Source of the DNA: Leeuwenhoekiella sp.
GTDB lineage: Bacteria > Bacteroidota > Bacteroidia > Flavobacteriales > Flavobacteriaceae
NCBI GenBank assembly: GCA_002708845.1
Contig: PAPI01000024.1
Coordinates: 1 to 64,000, forward strand
Reading direction: 5' to 3'
DNA length: 64,000 nt
The notes under the pieces are model-generated. The model had not been told where the DNA came from. It saw nothing but the letters and a program-made list of their open reading frames with translations, and searched no databases. Shown one piece after another: positions 17,721-26,261 of this stretch. Within the stretch, counting starts at the first letter, position 1, and the number at the start of each line of letters is the position of its first letter. Position numbers and translations under genes: made by a program.

Positions 17721-18593
17721 ATGAGCGTTTTAGTTAATAAAGATTCCAAAATAATTGTACAAGGTTTTACCGGTAGCGAAGGTACTTTCCACGCTGGTCA
17801 AATGATTGAATATGGTACTAATGTTGTAGGTGGAGTTACTCCCGGAAAAGGAGGTCAAAAACATCTTGACAAACCTGTTTTTAATACTGTAGAAGATGCA
17901 GTTAAAGAAACCGGGGCAGACGTATCTATCATTTTTGTACCGCCGGCATTTGCTGCAGATGCAATTATGGAATCGGCTGACGCAGGCATTAAAGTAATTA
18001 TTGCTATTACTGAAGGAATTCCTGTTGCAGATATGATTAAAGCTGCAGATTATATTAAAAATAAAGATTGCCGTTTGATAGGCCCTAACTGTCCCGGAGT
18101 GATTACTCCAGGTGAGGCTAAAGTTGGTATCATGCCCGGCTTTGTATTTAAAAAAGGGAAAGTAGGTATTGTATCAAAATCTGGGACACTTACTTACGAG
18201 GCAGCTGATCAGGTTGTAAAACAAGGTTTAGGGATTACCACAGCTATTGGAATTGGTGGTGACCCAATCATTGGTACTACGACTAAAGAAGCAGTAGAAT
18301 TGCTTATTAACGATCCCGAGACCGAGGCTGTGGTTATGATTGGGGAGATTGGAGGTCAGCTTGAAGCTGATGCTGCAAAATGGATTAAAGCAAGCGGAAC
18401 TAAAAAACCGGTTATCGGTTTTATCGCTGGAGAAACAGCTCCTGCAGGTAGAACTATGGGACACGCCGGTGCAATCGTATCAGGTGAAGGTGAGTCTGCT
18501 GCTGATAAAAAGAAAATTCTTAGAGAAAACGGAGTACACGTTGTAGATTCTCCAGCTGAGATTGGTAAAAAAGTTGCAGAGCTTCTAGCTTAA
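17721..18593 (+). CDS. sucD: Succinate-CoA ligase alpha subunit
   Basis: A 290-residue subunit of succinyl-CoA synthetase in the TCA cycle. The CoA-binding Rossmann domain opens with [13 protein letters not shown] and contains [12 protein letters not shown]. The phosphohistidine is in GHAGAIVSG near the C-terminus, and the swivelling-loop region [20 protein letters not shown] is intact. Length is normal. The partner sucC is not adjacent, which is usual in this group. The gene has its own promoter and is closed by a strong terminator. Confidence 0.97.
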   Translation: MSVLVNKDSKIIVQGFTGSEGTFHAGQMIEYGTNVVGGVTPGKGGQKHLDKPVFNTVEDAVKETGADVSIIFVPPAFAADAIMESADAGIKVIIAITEGIPVADMIKAADYIKNKDCRLIGPNCPGVITPGEAKVGIMPGFVFKKGKVGIVSKSGTLTYEAADQVVKQGLGITTAIGIGGDPIIGTTTKEAVELLINDPETEAVVMIGEIGGQLEADAAKWIKASGTKKPVIGFIAGETAPAGRTMGHAGAIVSGEGESAADKKKILRENGVHVVDSPAEIGKKVAELLA

Positions 18594-18611
18594 GATTTTA
18601 TAGATATATTT

Positions 18612-18646
18612 AAAAAAAACCGACATTTTAAAGTGTCGGTTTTTTT
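18612..18646 (+). terminator. Terminator of sucD
   Basis: AAAACCGACATTT-ta-AAGTGTCGGTTTTTTT forms a 10-bp stem followed by seven T. It lies about 20 bases after the sucD stop codon. Confidence 0.9.
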
Positions 18647-18716
18647 ATGCCCAAACACCTCAAGTTTCCTATATTTACCCCTCTTCAAACTAACTAATTT
18701 TAGATATCCGATTAGA

Positions 18717-19463
18717 ATGAAACTTTTAGAAGGAAAAAATACAATCATCACCGGAGCCAGTCGTGGTATTGGTCATGGCATCGCAAAAGTATTTGCAGAA
18801 AACGGAGCAAACGTGGCATTTACGTATAGCTCTTCAGCAGGACCGGCTGAAGAATTGGAAAAAGAACTCACTGCAATGGGTGTTAAAGCCAAAGCTTATA
18901 AGTCTAACGCTGCTTCTTTTGAAGACTGTCAGGAACTTATAAAGCAAATAAGCGAAGATTTTGAGTCTATTGATGTCTTGGTAAATAATGCCGGAATCAC
19001 AAAAGATAATCTCCTTATGCGTATGAGCGAAGAGGACTTTGATCAGGTGATTGACGTGAATTTAAAGTCAATATTTAATATGACTAAAGCGGTTCAACGC
19101 ACAATGCTCAAGCAACGCTACGGTAGTATAATTAACATGAGCTCTGTTGTTGGCGTTAAAGGTAATGCGGGACAGGCCAATTATGCGGCTTCAAAAGCAG
19201 GTATTATAGGTTTTTCAAAATCTATGGCTTTAGAGTTGGGCTCGCGTAATATACGTACCAATGTCGTAGCTCCCGGCTTTATTGAAACCGAAATGACCGC
19301 AAAACTTGATGAAAAAGTAGTTGCTGGTTGGAGAGACGCGATCCCTCTAAAGCGAGGTGGTACTCCAGAAGATATTGCGAATGCCTGTGTATTTTTAGGC
19401 AGCGATATGAGCGCCTACATTACCGGGCAGGTTGTGCAGGTTGATGGTGGTATGTTAACCTAA
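18717..19463 (+). CDS. fabG: 3-oxoacyl-ACP reductase (SDR)
   Basis: A 248-residue short-chain dehydrogenase that reduces 3-oxoacyl-ACP with NADPH in fatty-acid elongation. The coenzyme motif is TGASRGIG, NNAG is present, the catalytic Ser is in NMSSVVG and the YxxxK motif is YAASKAG. The C-terminus is YITGQVVQVDGGM. The frame opens earlier, at 18633, but that extension overlaps the sucD terminator. MKLLEGKNTIITG at 18717 is the family's normal beginning. It is probably co-transcribed with the membrane protein gene 22 bases downstream. Confidence 0.93.
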   Translation: MKLLEGKNTIITGASRGIGHGIAKVFAENGANVAFTYSSSAGPAEELEKELTAMGVKAKAYKSNAASFEDCQELIKQISEDFESIDVLVNNAGITKDNLLMRMSEEDFDQVIDVNLKSIFNMTKAVQRTMLKQRYGSIINMSSVVGVKGNAGQANYAASKAGIIGFSKSMALELGSRNIRTNVVAPGFIETEMTAKLDEKVVAGWRDAIPLKRGGTPEDIANACVFLGSDMSAYITGQVVQVDGGMLT

Positions 19464-19485
19464 TATTTTACAAGTAACAGCATTT

Positions 19486-21525
19486 ATGGCAGCATCCACA
19501 CTATTTTATATTATCCTCTTTTGGGTAATAGCTTTGGGTGCTGCTGTATTTTTTTATTTCTACAAGCCGCAGGGTTCACTACGTCTACGTATAATTCTCA
19601 CAACGCTTCGGTTTTTAGCTCTTTTTGCACTTTTACTTCTCCTACTCAATCCTACTTTTAAAAAAGCTACCTACACAACCTTAAAGCCTAAACTGGCTTT
19701 AGCATTCGACAACTCTGCTTCCATCGCTCATTTGGGATATGCTGATTCGGTTAGAGATATTCTGAAAAAAATTCAAAATTCAAATGAACTGAACGCTCGT
19801 TTTGAAATTGATTATTATTCATTTGGAAATTCTCTTAAAAGTTTAGATTCCCTCGCATTTCAGGAAAACCAAACGGATATTTCAAAGGCATTGACTGGTC
19901 TCTATGCTATTTATAAAAAGGAGGATTTTACTCCTGTTCTGATTACCGACGGACATGCCAATCTGGGATCGAACTACACCTATACAGTTCAGGAAAAGAA
20001 GCAGTCGCCGCATTATTTTGTTGCTGTAGGAGATACAACCAATCACGAAGATCTGAGCATAGATCGTGTCAATGTGAATAAATACGGCTATCTGAAAAAT
20101 AGATTTCCGGTCGAGATTTCGGTGTCGTATGCCGGGGAAGATGCTGTAAACACAACAGTTTCTATTCGTAAAAATGGGACAACGCTTTTTAAAGAAGCTA
20201 TTTCTTTAAGCAGCGATCAGCCGGCCAGACGTCTAAATACCCTTATACAGGCATCGTCCATCGGCACGGAGACCTATGATGTGGTAATTGGTGAATTACC
20301 TGATGAAAAAAACACAGCTAATAATTCCAAACGTTTTGGAATTGAGATTATAGATCAACGCAGTAAAGTCTTAATTGTTTACAGTATACTACACCCCGAC
20401 TTAGGTACTCTTAAAAAAGCTTTTGAAAGTAATCAATTGCGTACAGTAACACTTAAAAAGAGTACTGAAGCTACACCGGAAGAACTTGGTGAATATAACC
20501 TGATTGTTCTTTTTGAACCCCAAAGATCTTTTACCAATCTCTACACAGCTCTAAAGGACCTTAATAAAAATCGAATTACTATCGCGGGATCTTCAGCAGA
20601 CCGAAGATTTTTAAATCAGGTGCAGGATGTTTTCAAACTCCCCTTGAATAATCAGACCGAGGCTGTTCAACCCATTTATAATCTATCTTTTTCAAGCTTT
20701 CAGCTTGAAAATACCGATTTTTCAAATTATCCACCGTTGCAGGCGCCTTTTGGTGAAATAGATATCACTACTTCAGCAGATGTGATTCTCAATCAGCGTA
20801 TTACGGGGATCGAGACCGACAATCCGCTACTTGCGGCTATAGAAACCGATGGTAGGAGAGAAGCAGTGCTTTTTGGTACAGGAATTTTTCAATGGCGTAG
20901 TCAGTCTTTTTTAGATACACGAAGTTTTGAAAGCTTTGATGGCTTTATTGAAAAACTAGCTCAATTTTCAGCTTCAGATACGCGAAGAGATCGATTACAG
21001 GCAGAATATGAGCGTTTTTATTACGGCGGCAGTGGCATTGTCATTCGAGCTCAGTTCTTTGACAAGAATTATATCTTTGACTCTGGTGCGAAGTTGCAAT
21101 TTGAGCTTAGTACAACTTCAGATGGGGTGGTCTATCAAAGTCCAATGGTTTTATCTCGTACTAATTATACGCTTACATTACCTACGTTAGAGCCGGGGAG
21201 CTACAGCTTTCAGATTCGGGAAATGGCTTCAAATCTGAGTACTTCGGGTGCTTTTACGGTGATTGATTATAATATGGAGAACCAGGTGATCCAGGCCGAT
21301 TTTACTAAAATGAAATCTGCATCGCAAGCGACAGAAGGAATGGCTGTAACAATTAGTCAGATAGACCTACTAATAAATCAATTGCTTTCAGATATGAAAT
21401 ATACCCCTGTTCAGCGCGAAACAATTGAGAATGTACCTCTTATTCAGTTTTGGTGGCTATTGCTTGTAATTGCATTAGCAGCAGGTGCAGAGTGGTTTAT
21501 TCGTAAATATAATGGATTGATCTGA
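19486..21525 (+). CDS. Large membrane protein with VWA-like region
   Basis: A 679-residue protein with two N-terminal membrane helices (FYIILFWVIALGAAVFFYF and LRFLALFALLLLLLNPTF) and a C-terminal helix (FWWLLLVIALAAGAEWFI). A long region between them probably faces the periplasm. The opening PKLALAFDNSASIAHL and the stretch PVLITDGHANLG resemble the VWA/BatA-type membrane proteins of Bacteroidota. The MIDAS pattern (DNSAS) is DxSxS. A FN3-like segment (GSYSFQIREM) precedes the last helix. Function is unknown. It follows fabG closely. Confidence 0.75.
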   Translation: MAASTLFYIILFWVIALGAAVFFYFYKPQGSLRLRIILTTLRFLALFALLLLLLNPTFKKATYTTLKPKLALAFDNSASIAHLGYADSVRDILKKIQNSNELNARFEIDYYSFGNSLKSLDSLAFQENQTDISKALTGLYAIYKKEDFTPVLITDGHANLGSNYTYTVQEKKQSPHYFVAVGDTTNHEDLSIDRVNVNKYGYLKNRFPVEISVSYAGEDAVNTTVSIRKNGTTLFKEAISLSSDQPARRLNTLIQASSIGTETYDVVIGELPDEKNTANNSKRFGIEIIDQRSKVLIVYSILHPDLGTLKKAFESNQLRTVTLKKSTEATPEELGEYNLIVLFEPQRSFTNLYTALKDLNKNRITIAGSSADRRFLNQVQDVFKLPLNNQTEAVQPIYNLSFSSFQLENTDFSNYPPLQAPFGEIDITTSADVILNQRITGIETDNPLLAAIETDGRREAVLFGTGIFQWRSQSFLDTRSFESFDGFIEKLAQFSASDTRRDRLQAEYERFYYGGSGIVIRAQFFDKNYIFDSGAKLQFELSTTSDGVVYQSPMVLSRTNYTLTLPTLEPGSYSFQIREMASNLSTSGAFTVIDYNMENQVIQADFTKMKSASQATEGMAVTISQIDLLINQLLSDMKYTPVQRETIENVPLIQFWWLLLVIALAAGAEWFIRKYNGLI

Positions 21526-21619
21526 TCTGTAATTTTGAGTTAGCAGTAGAAATGATTAGCTTATCAAACAATTGATTCTGAATATTTCAGAATACCTTAA
21601 ACTTAAATTTTTCTTTAAA

Positions 21620-22435
21620 ATGGATAGACTTCCCAAAATTGGAATTCCCATAATTATCGGTTTAATAATCGTGATTATTCTTTTATTTAAATCTGCCGTA
21701 ACCATAGATTCTGGAGAGGCGGGTGTTTTGTACCGCCCATTTGGAGGTGGTGTGGTTACTGATGAGCCTCCATTGGGTGAGGGTTTTCATATTATAGCGC
21801 CTTGGAACAAAGTGTATATTTATGAAGTGCGCCGGCAGGAACTCAAGGAAATCATGAATGTGTTGTCTTCTAATGGTTTGGATATAAAGCTGGAGGCATC
21901 GGTTTGGTACAAACCGGAAGCTGCTAATTTGGGTAAATTGCATCAGGAAATTGGCGAGGATTATCTGAGTCGCATTTTACTTCCTACCATTCGTTCTGCC
22001 GCACGATCTGTAGTAGGTCGCTATACACCCGAGCAATTGTACTCTTCAAAGCGGGATGCTATACAAGCCGAAATTTTTGACGAAACCCGTAAAATCATCA
22101 AAGATCAGTATATCGAATTGGACGAGGTTTTAGTGCGTGATGTAACTTTACCAGCTACAATTAAAGAGGCAATAGAGCGTAAACTAAAGCAGGAGCAAGA
22201 ATCATTAGAATATGAGTTCCGTCTGATTTCTGCACAGAAAGAAGCAGAACGACAGGTGATTGAAGCTCAGGGTAAATCTGATGCTAACCGCATTCTGAGT
22301 CAGTCTTTAAATGATCAAATTTTAAAAGATAAAGGTATCGAAGCCACATTGCAGTTGGCTAAATCCAATAATTCTAAAATTATTGTAGTAGGTTCGGGAG
22401 ATTCAGGCTTACCTATTATACTTGGCAACAATTAA
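21620..22435 (+). CDS. Prohibitin-family SPFH membrane protein
   Basis: A 271-residue protein with one N-terminal membrane helix (IGIPIIIGLIIVIILLF) and an SPFH/band-7 domain (GEAGVLYRPFGGGVVTDEPP, GEGFHIIAPWNKVYIYEVRRQ). A coiled-coil tail rich in Glu, Lys and Gln follows, with KEAERQVIEAQGKSDANRI. This is the prohibitin pattern. Such proteins form large ring or cage assemblies at the inner membrane and modulate proteases such as FtsH. The ATG at 21620 was preferred to an upstream TTG because it puts the helix at the N-terminus. A terminator follows. Confidence 0.88.
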   Translation: MDRLPKIGIPIIIGLIIVIILLFKSAVTIDSGEAGVLYRPFGGGVVTDEPPLGEGFHIIAPWNKVYIYEVRRQELKEIMNVLSSNGLDIKLEASVWYKPEAANLGKLHQEIGEDYLSRILLPTIRSAARSVVGRYTPEQLYSSKRDAIQAEIFDETRKIIKDQYIELDEVLVRDVTLPATIKEAIERKLKQEQESLEYEFRLISAQKEAERQVIEAQGKSDANRILSQSLNDQILKDKGIEATLQLAKSNNSKIIVVGSGDSGLPIILGNN

Positions 22436-22454
22436 TTAACTCCTATATGAGAGT

Positions 22455-22489
22455 TAAAAAAAGCCGGTCTAATATTTGACCGGCTTTTT
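22455..22489. terminator. Bidirectional intrinsic terminator
   Basis: AAAAAAAGCCGGTC-taatattt-GACCGGCTTTTT: an 8-bp GC-rich stem with A and T tracts on both sides. It closes the prohibitin gene (plus) and the convergent H3TH-protein operon (minus). Confidence 0.92.
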
Positions 22490-22492
22490 GAT

Positions 22493-23080
22493 TTAAGCTT
22501 TTTTCATTCGTGGACCTTCGCGTCTTAACTGCGATCGTCTTTTGGATTCGAGTAGCATTTTAGCCTTACTTACCCAATGATCATTTTTAATACGATCCGG
22601 GAAAAACTGAATTAATTCTGTTACAAGTTCTATATCAGAATCATTAAATCGGCTTATTTGTTCAAAAGTATAAATACCTATGGTGTTGAGTTTTTCTTCA
22701 GTATAAGGACCAATACCTATAATTTTTTGAAGATCATCTGCTTCTCCTGCTTCTGCATAGCCTAATCGTTCAAAATCAAGAACACCAGACTTTTGTTTGT
22801 TCTTGGATTGAGTAGATTCTTCAGTAGTTTGAATGGCGACAAGTTCTTCCAATTCTTCATCCTCTTCTTCATCAGGAAAATAACTTTCCTCCTGATCGGG
22901 TAATTCACCACGCTTTCTGAGTAGCGTTATTTTCTTTAGATATTTTGATTTTTGGGAGAAAAATGCAAAGAAATAACCTATCACAAATGAAGTAAGCATC
23001 AATATAAAAATCTCGATGTATATAAGCGGCACAGCTATAGTGTCGTCTCCGCTTTGTAATATTAGGCTAAATGCAGTCAT
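22493..23080 (-). CDS. Membrane-anchored H3TH/HhH-domain protein
   Basis: A 195-residue protein with an N-terminal membrane segment (YIEIFILMLTSFVIGYFFAFF), an acidic linker and a C-terminal helix-hairpin-helix region. That region reads DDLQKIIGIGPYTEEKLNTI and then TFEQISRFNDSDIELV. It matches the 'predicted 5' nuclease, flap endonuclease-like H3TH' domain seen with many bacterial membrane proteins. No nuclease catalytic core is present, so a binding role is more likely than cleavage. Its ATG overlaps the stop of the OmpA-domain gene by four bases, which points to a coupled pair. Function of the pair is unknown. Confidence 0.8.
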   Translation of the reverse strand: MTAFSLILQSGDDTIAVPLIYIEIFILMLTSFVIGYFFAFFSQKSKYLKKITLLRKRGELPDQEESYFPDEEEDEELEELVAIQTTEESTQSKNKQKSGVLDFERLGYAEAGEADDLQKIIGIGPYTEEKLNTIGIYTFEQISRFNDSDIELVTELIQFFPDRIKNDHWVSKAKMLLESKRRSQLRREGPRMKKA

Positions 23081-23805
23081 TCAAAATAAATTTCTATTCG
23101 GTGATTGAGCTCCCTATTTGCAGAATCCCGATCATAAATAGGTTCTGTCTCACCACTCGAGTATGCAGAAACCTGATTATCAGGTAATTTAAGGCTTTTT
23201 ATTAGAAACTCCCTAACTTTTTTAGCTTCGTCCAGAGCGAGTAAATAATTATCCTCTTTATCCCCTATATAATCGGTATGTCCCACTACCTTAATATGTA
23301 AATTGGGATCAGCAGATAACTTTTGCTTTACAAAAATTAAAAAACTCGTCGCCTTTTGTTCAGCTACAAAACGTGCATGTTTGAATTCGGGATAAAATAA
23401 AGCATCAAAAGTACGAGGTGCAACGGAAGTTGCATTTGTTCTCTTTTTAGCATTTCGCAATTTCTCCTCATATTCCGCCAGTTCACGCTTGTTATCCTGT
23501 ATGTTTTTGTTGAGCTCTTGTATGAGTTGGTCATTACTTGAATTAAGATTAGCTGCGGTAATCGTATCAGACATTTTGATTATTGAATCTTGATTTTCCT
23601 CTTCTTCTTCTTCTTCAGAATCCAGATTTACAAATGGAACCAATTCGGGCTTAATTACGTTTGGAGTACTATCTATATCGCGTTTTGTTGACACCTCAGA
23701 AGCAAAAATACTTTTACGATCCAAAGCTCCTGAGGTATTTATAAACAAAATACCCAGAAGAAACCAGCAGAAAAAAACTCCGAATGCAATTAAAAATCGT
23801 TTCAT
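23077..23805 (-). CDS. OmpA-domain protein with N-terminal membrane anchor
   Basis: A 242-residue protein. Residues ~1-22 form a signal or anchor helix, and a long acidic, coiled-coil-like middle follows (LNKNIQDNKRELAEYEEKLR). The C-terminal ~110 residues are an OmpA/MotB peptidoglycan-binding domain. Its signature is IKVVGHTDYIGDKEDNYLLA, then DEAKKVREFLIKSLKLPDNQV and ANRELNHRIEIYFE, with the Asp and Arg that bind diaminopimelate. It is the first gene of a two-gene unit with the H3TH protein and may tie that membrane protein to the cell wall. Confidence 0.85.
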   Translation of the reverse strand: MKRFLIAFGVFFCWFLLGILFINTSGALDRKSIFASEVSTKRDIDSTPNVIKPELVPFVNLDSEEEEEEENQDSIIKMSDTITAANLNSSNDQLIQELNKNIQDNKRELAEYEEKLRNAKKRTNATSVAPRTFDALFYPEFKHARFVAEQKATSFLIFVKQKLSADPNLHIKVVGHTDYIGDKEDNYLLALDEAKKVREFLIKSLKLPDNQVSAYSSGETEPIYDRDSANRELNHRIEIYFE

Positions 23806-23870
23806 GACTTCGTTAAGTCATCAAAAATAACACTTTAACTCAAAATAGTTGTATTACATCGAAAAAAACA

Positions 23871-23904
23871 TTTTGAATATTTTAAGCCAAAATGTAATTT
23901 TTTG
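23871..23904 (+). promoter_or_regulatory. Candidate promoter of the his operon
   Basis: TTTTG at 23871, then 19 bases, then TAATTTTTTG at 23895-23904. It resembles TTG / TAnnTTTG with a two-base longer -7. The transcript would start just ahead of the His-rich leader peptide at 23925. Confidence 0.45.
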
Positions 23905-23924
23905 GTTAAATTCGCATACGCATT

Positions 23925-23981
23925 ATGAAAGCAAAACAATTACATCATCATCATTTTTATTCACGCACTCAAGCGAGGTAA
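23925..23981 (+). CDS. hisL: Histidine operon leader peptide
   Basis: An 18-codon frame reads MKAKQLHHHHFYSRTQAR and then stops. Four consecutive CAT codons at 23943-23954 are the hallmark of a his attenuator leader: when histidyl-tRNA is scarce the ribosome stalls there. It lies between the candidate promoter and an intrinsic terminator at 24019-24047, directly ahead of hisG. The sequence itself (His run, stop codon, terminator, his operon) makes the call strong although the peptide is too short for ordinary gene finding. Confidence 0.92.
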   Translation: MKAKQLHHHHFYSRTQAR

Positions 23982-23992
23982 AGATGTTGTGT

Positions 23993-24018
23993 ATGTAACT
24001 TACGTATAATATAACAAT
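23993..24018 (+). promoter_or_regulatory. Possible anti-terminator hairpin of the his leader
   Basis: Between the leader stop codon and the terminator, TATGTAA and TTACGTA (about 23997-24011) can pair around a single base, with one G-U pair. Outer GTT/AAC bases could add to it. This is a candidate alternative or pause structure. I have not computed folding energies. Confidence 0.35.
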
Positions 24019-24047
24019 AACCCGTTTGAGTCATTCAAACGGGTTTT
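24019..24047 (+). terminator. Attenuator terminator of the his operon
   Basis: AACCCGTTTGA pairs perfectly with TCAAACGGGTT around a 5-base loop (GTCAT), and TTCTGTTT follows. It lies between the His4 leader peptide and hisG, so it is the regulated terminator of the attenuator. Transcription should read through when the ribosome stalls on the His codons. Confidence 0.9.
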
Positions 24048-24081
24048 CTGTTTGCATGGCTCAAGCTCAACAAACCAAACG

Positions 24082-24942
24082 ATGACAAAAAAAATTAGAA
24101 TTGCTATTCAAAAAGCAGGTAGGCTTAATGAAGACTCACTACAAATTCTTAAAGATTGCGGCGTATCTATTGACAACGGTCGTGATCAACTAAAAGCAAG
24201 TGCTGCAAATTTCCCACTTGAAGTTTTTTATCTGCGAAATGGTGATATCCCGCAATATCTGCGAGATGGAGTAGTAGATATCGCAATTATTGGTGAAAAT
24301 GTACTTATTGAAAAAGGCGACGACATAGCCGTATCTCAGAAACTGGGCTTTTCAAGATGTAAAGTTTCGCTTGCGGTGCCTAAAGGAATTAAATACGAAT
24401 CAGTAAAAGATTTTGAGGGTAAAAAAATTGCTACATCCTATCCAAATACCGTTTTATCCTATTTAGATAAGCACGGTGTAAATGCCGACTTACACATCAT
24501 CAACGGTTCTGTAGAAATTGCCCCAAACATAGGCCTTGCAGATGCCATTTGTGATATTGTTTCTAGTGGGAGTACACTTTTTAAAAACGGACTTAAAGAA
24601 GTAGAGGTAATGCTAAAATCTGAGGCTGTTCTTGCGGTTTCGCCAAAAATAGATGCGGAGCGTCAGGAGATCCTTGATAAACTAATATTTAGAATTAAGG
24701 CGGTTTTAAAAGGGCGCGATTATAAATATGTGCTTTTAAATGCTCCTAATGACAGGTTGGACGCAATTATCGCGATGTTGCCGGGTATGAAAAGCCCTAC
24801 AGTACTTCCGTTAGCCGAAAAAGGCTGGAGTAGTGTGCACTCGGTTATCGATAAAAATGAATTCTGGGATGTGATAGACAAGCTAAAAGATTCTGGAGCT
24901 CAGGGTATTTTAGTTAGTGATATTGAAAAAATGGTACTCTAA
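24082..24942 (+). CDS. hisG: ATP phosphoribosyltransferase
   Basis: A 286-residue long-form HisG catalysing the first step of histidine synthesis from ATP and PRPP. The N-terminus is IRIAIQKAGRLNEDSLQIL, the substrate pocket includes YLRNGDIPQYLRDGVVDIAI, and the PRPP loop is DAICDIVSSGSTL. The C-terminal ~75 residues (DYKYVLLNAPNDRLDAIIA, GMKSPTVLPL) form the ACT-like domain that senses histidine. The frame opens at 24052, but MTKKIRIAI at 24082 is the normal start and avoids crowding the attenuator. It is first in hisGDCBHAF(IE). Confidence 0.95.
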   Translation: MTKKIRIAIQKAGRLNEDSLQILKDCGVSIDNGRDQLKASAANFPLEVFYLRNGDIPQYLRDGVVDIAIIGENVLIEKGDDIAVSQKLGFSRCKVSLAVPKGIKYESVKDFEGKKIATSYPNTVLSYLDKHGVNADLHIINGSVEIAPNIGLADAICDIVSSGSTLFKNGLKEVEVMLKSEAVLAVSPKIDAERQEILDKLIFRIKAVLKGRDYKYVLLNAPNDRLDAIIAMLPGMKSPTVLPLAEKGWSSVHSVIDKNEFWDVIDKLKDSGAQGILVSDIEKMVL

Positions 24943-24958
24943 TTTCGCAAAGCGGAAA
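24943..24958. repeat. Short palindrome TTTCGC-AAA-GCGgAAA in hisG-hisD gap
   Basis: It immediately follows the hisG stop codon and can form a 6-bp hairpin with one bulged G. It belongs to a TTTCGC/GCGAAA palindrome family that recurs at 31049, 34829, 43593 and 47748. There is no T-run, so it is not a terminator. Confidence 0.5.
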
Positions 24959-24968
24959 AATTCAAACG

Positions 24969-26261
24969 ATGATAAAGTTAGAAAACCCCGAAAAAGTAAC
25001 CTGGCAGGAAGTTTTAAAACGTCCCACGCAGACCTATGAACAGATTGAAGATACCGTTCTTGACGTTTTTAATGCCATTCGGAATGAAGGGGATGCTGCT
25101 GTAGCAAGATATACTGAAAAATTTGATGGATTAATTCCGGAGAATATTTTGGTTTCTGCAAGCGAGATTGAACAAGCGGTTGCACAGCTACCTGAAGATT
25201 TAAAAGCTGCCATTACACTGGCAAAATCAAATATCACAGCTTTTCACGAAGCACAACGTACAGTTCCCGTATGTGTGGAGACAGCTCCTGGTGTTACCTG
25301 TTGGCAAGAGAAAAGACCTATACAAAAAGTAGGTCTGTACATTCCCGGAGGAACCGCCCCCTTATTTTCTACCATCCTGATGCTGGCTATACCGGCTAAA
25401 ATAGCTGGATGTAAGGAAGTTGTTTTATGTACACCACCTGATAAACAGGGCAACATCAATCCCGCAATATTATTCACCGCACAGCTTTGCGGTATTGATA
25501 AAATCTACAAAGTAGGAGGCATTCAAGCCATTGGTTCAATGACTTTTGGTACGGAAACCATCTCTAAGGTCTATAAGATTTTTGGCCCTGGTAATCAGTT
25601 TGTCACTGTTGCAAAACAGATGGCAACAAAATACAATGTGAGCATCGATATGCCTGCCGGTCCATCAGAATTACTGGTGGTGGCAGATGATAGTGCAGAT
25701 GCTGCATTTGTAGCTTCAGATCTGTTGAGTCAGGCCGAACATGGTGCGGACAGCCAGGTGATATTGGTTTCTACTTCTAAAGCCCTTATTGCCGCTGTAG
25801 AGAAAGAGATAAAAAGTCAGTTAGAAGTTCTTCCCCGTAAAGCAATTGCAGAGAAAGCTATTGCAAATAGTAAGCTGATTTATGTAGGTTCTCACGAGAC
25901 AGCGCTAGAGCTAATCGATGAATATGGCCCGGAACATTTTATAGTTGCCACCAATGACAATGATTATTACGTAGACAATATCGCAAACGCCGGTTCGGTA
26001 TTTATAGGCAATTACACACCCGAAAGTGCGGGTGATTACGCCTCCGGAACCAACCATACCTTACCAACAAATGGCTATGCCAAGCAATACAGCGGGGTCA
26101 ATCTGGATAGTTTTATGAAGAATATGACCTTTCAGGAGCTATCTCCAGAAGGCATTCAAAACATTGGTATGGCAATCGAATTGATGGCTGCCGCTGAAGG
26201 CCTTCAAGCTCACAAAAATGCAGTAACGCTTCGTCTTAATAAACTCGCAAAACAGAACTAA
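24969..26261 (+). CDS. hisD: Histidinol dehydrogenase
   Basis: A 430-residue zinc enzyme that oxidises histidinol to histidine in two NAD-dependent steps. Signatures are KVGLYIPGGTAPLFSTILML, KIFGPGNQFVTVAKQMA, MPAGPSELLVVADDSA, LLSQAEHGADSQVIL (zinc ligands) and YGPEHFIVAT. ASGTNHTLPTNGYA near the C-terminus carries another zinc histidine. Length is normal. It is 26 bases after hisG, with a small palindrome between them, and overlaps hisC by one base. Confidence 0.97.
   Translation: MIKLENPEKVTWQEVLKRPTQTYEQIEDTVLDVFNAIRNEGDAAVARYTEKFDGLIPENILVSASEIEQAVAQLPEDLKAAITLAKSNITAFHEAQRTVPVCVETAPGVTCWQEKRPIQKVGLYIPGGTAPLFSTILMLAIPAKIAGCKEVVLCTPPDKQGNINPAILFTAQLCGIDKIYKVGGIQAIGSMTFGTETISKVYKIFGPGNQFVTVAKQMATKYNVSIDMPAGPSELLVVADDSADAAFVASDLLSQAEHGADSQVILVSTSKALIAAVEKEIKSQLEVLPRKAIAEKAIANSKLIYVGSHETALELIDEYGPEHFIVATNDNDYYVDNIANAGSVFIGNYTPESAGDYASGTNHTLPTNGYAKQYSGVNLDSFMKNMTFQELSPEGIQNIGMAIELMAAAEGLQAHKNAVTLRLNKLAKQN

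Noticed and set aside
18633-18716. N-terminal extension of FabG (MSVFLCPNTSSF...)
   Set aside because: It lies on the sucD terminator and does not match the family. The start at 18717 gives the normal protein.
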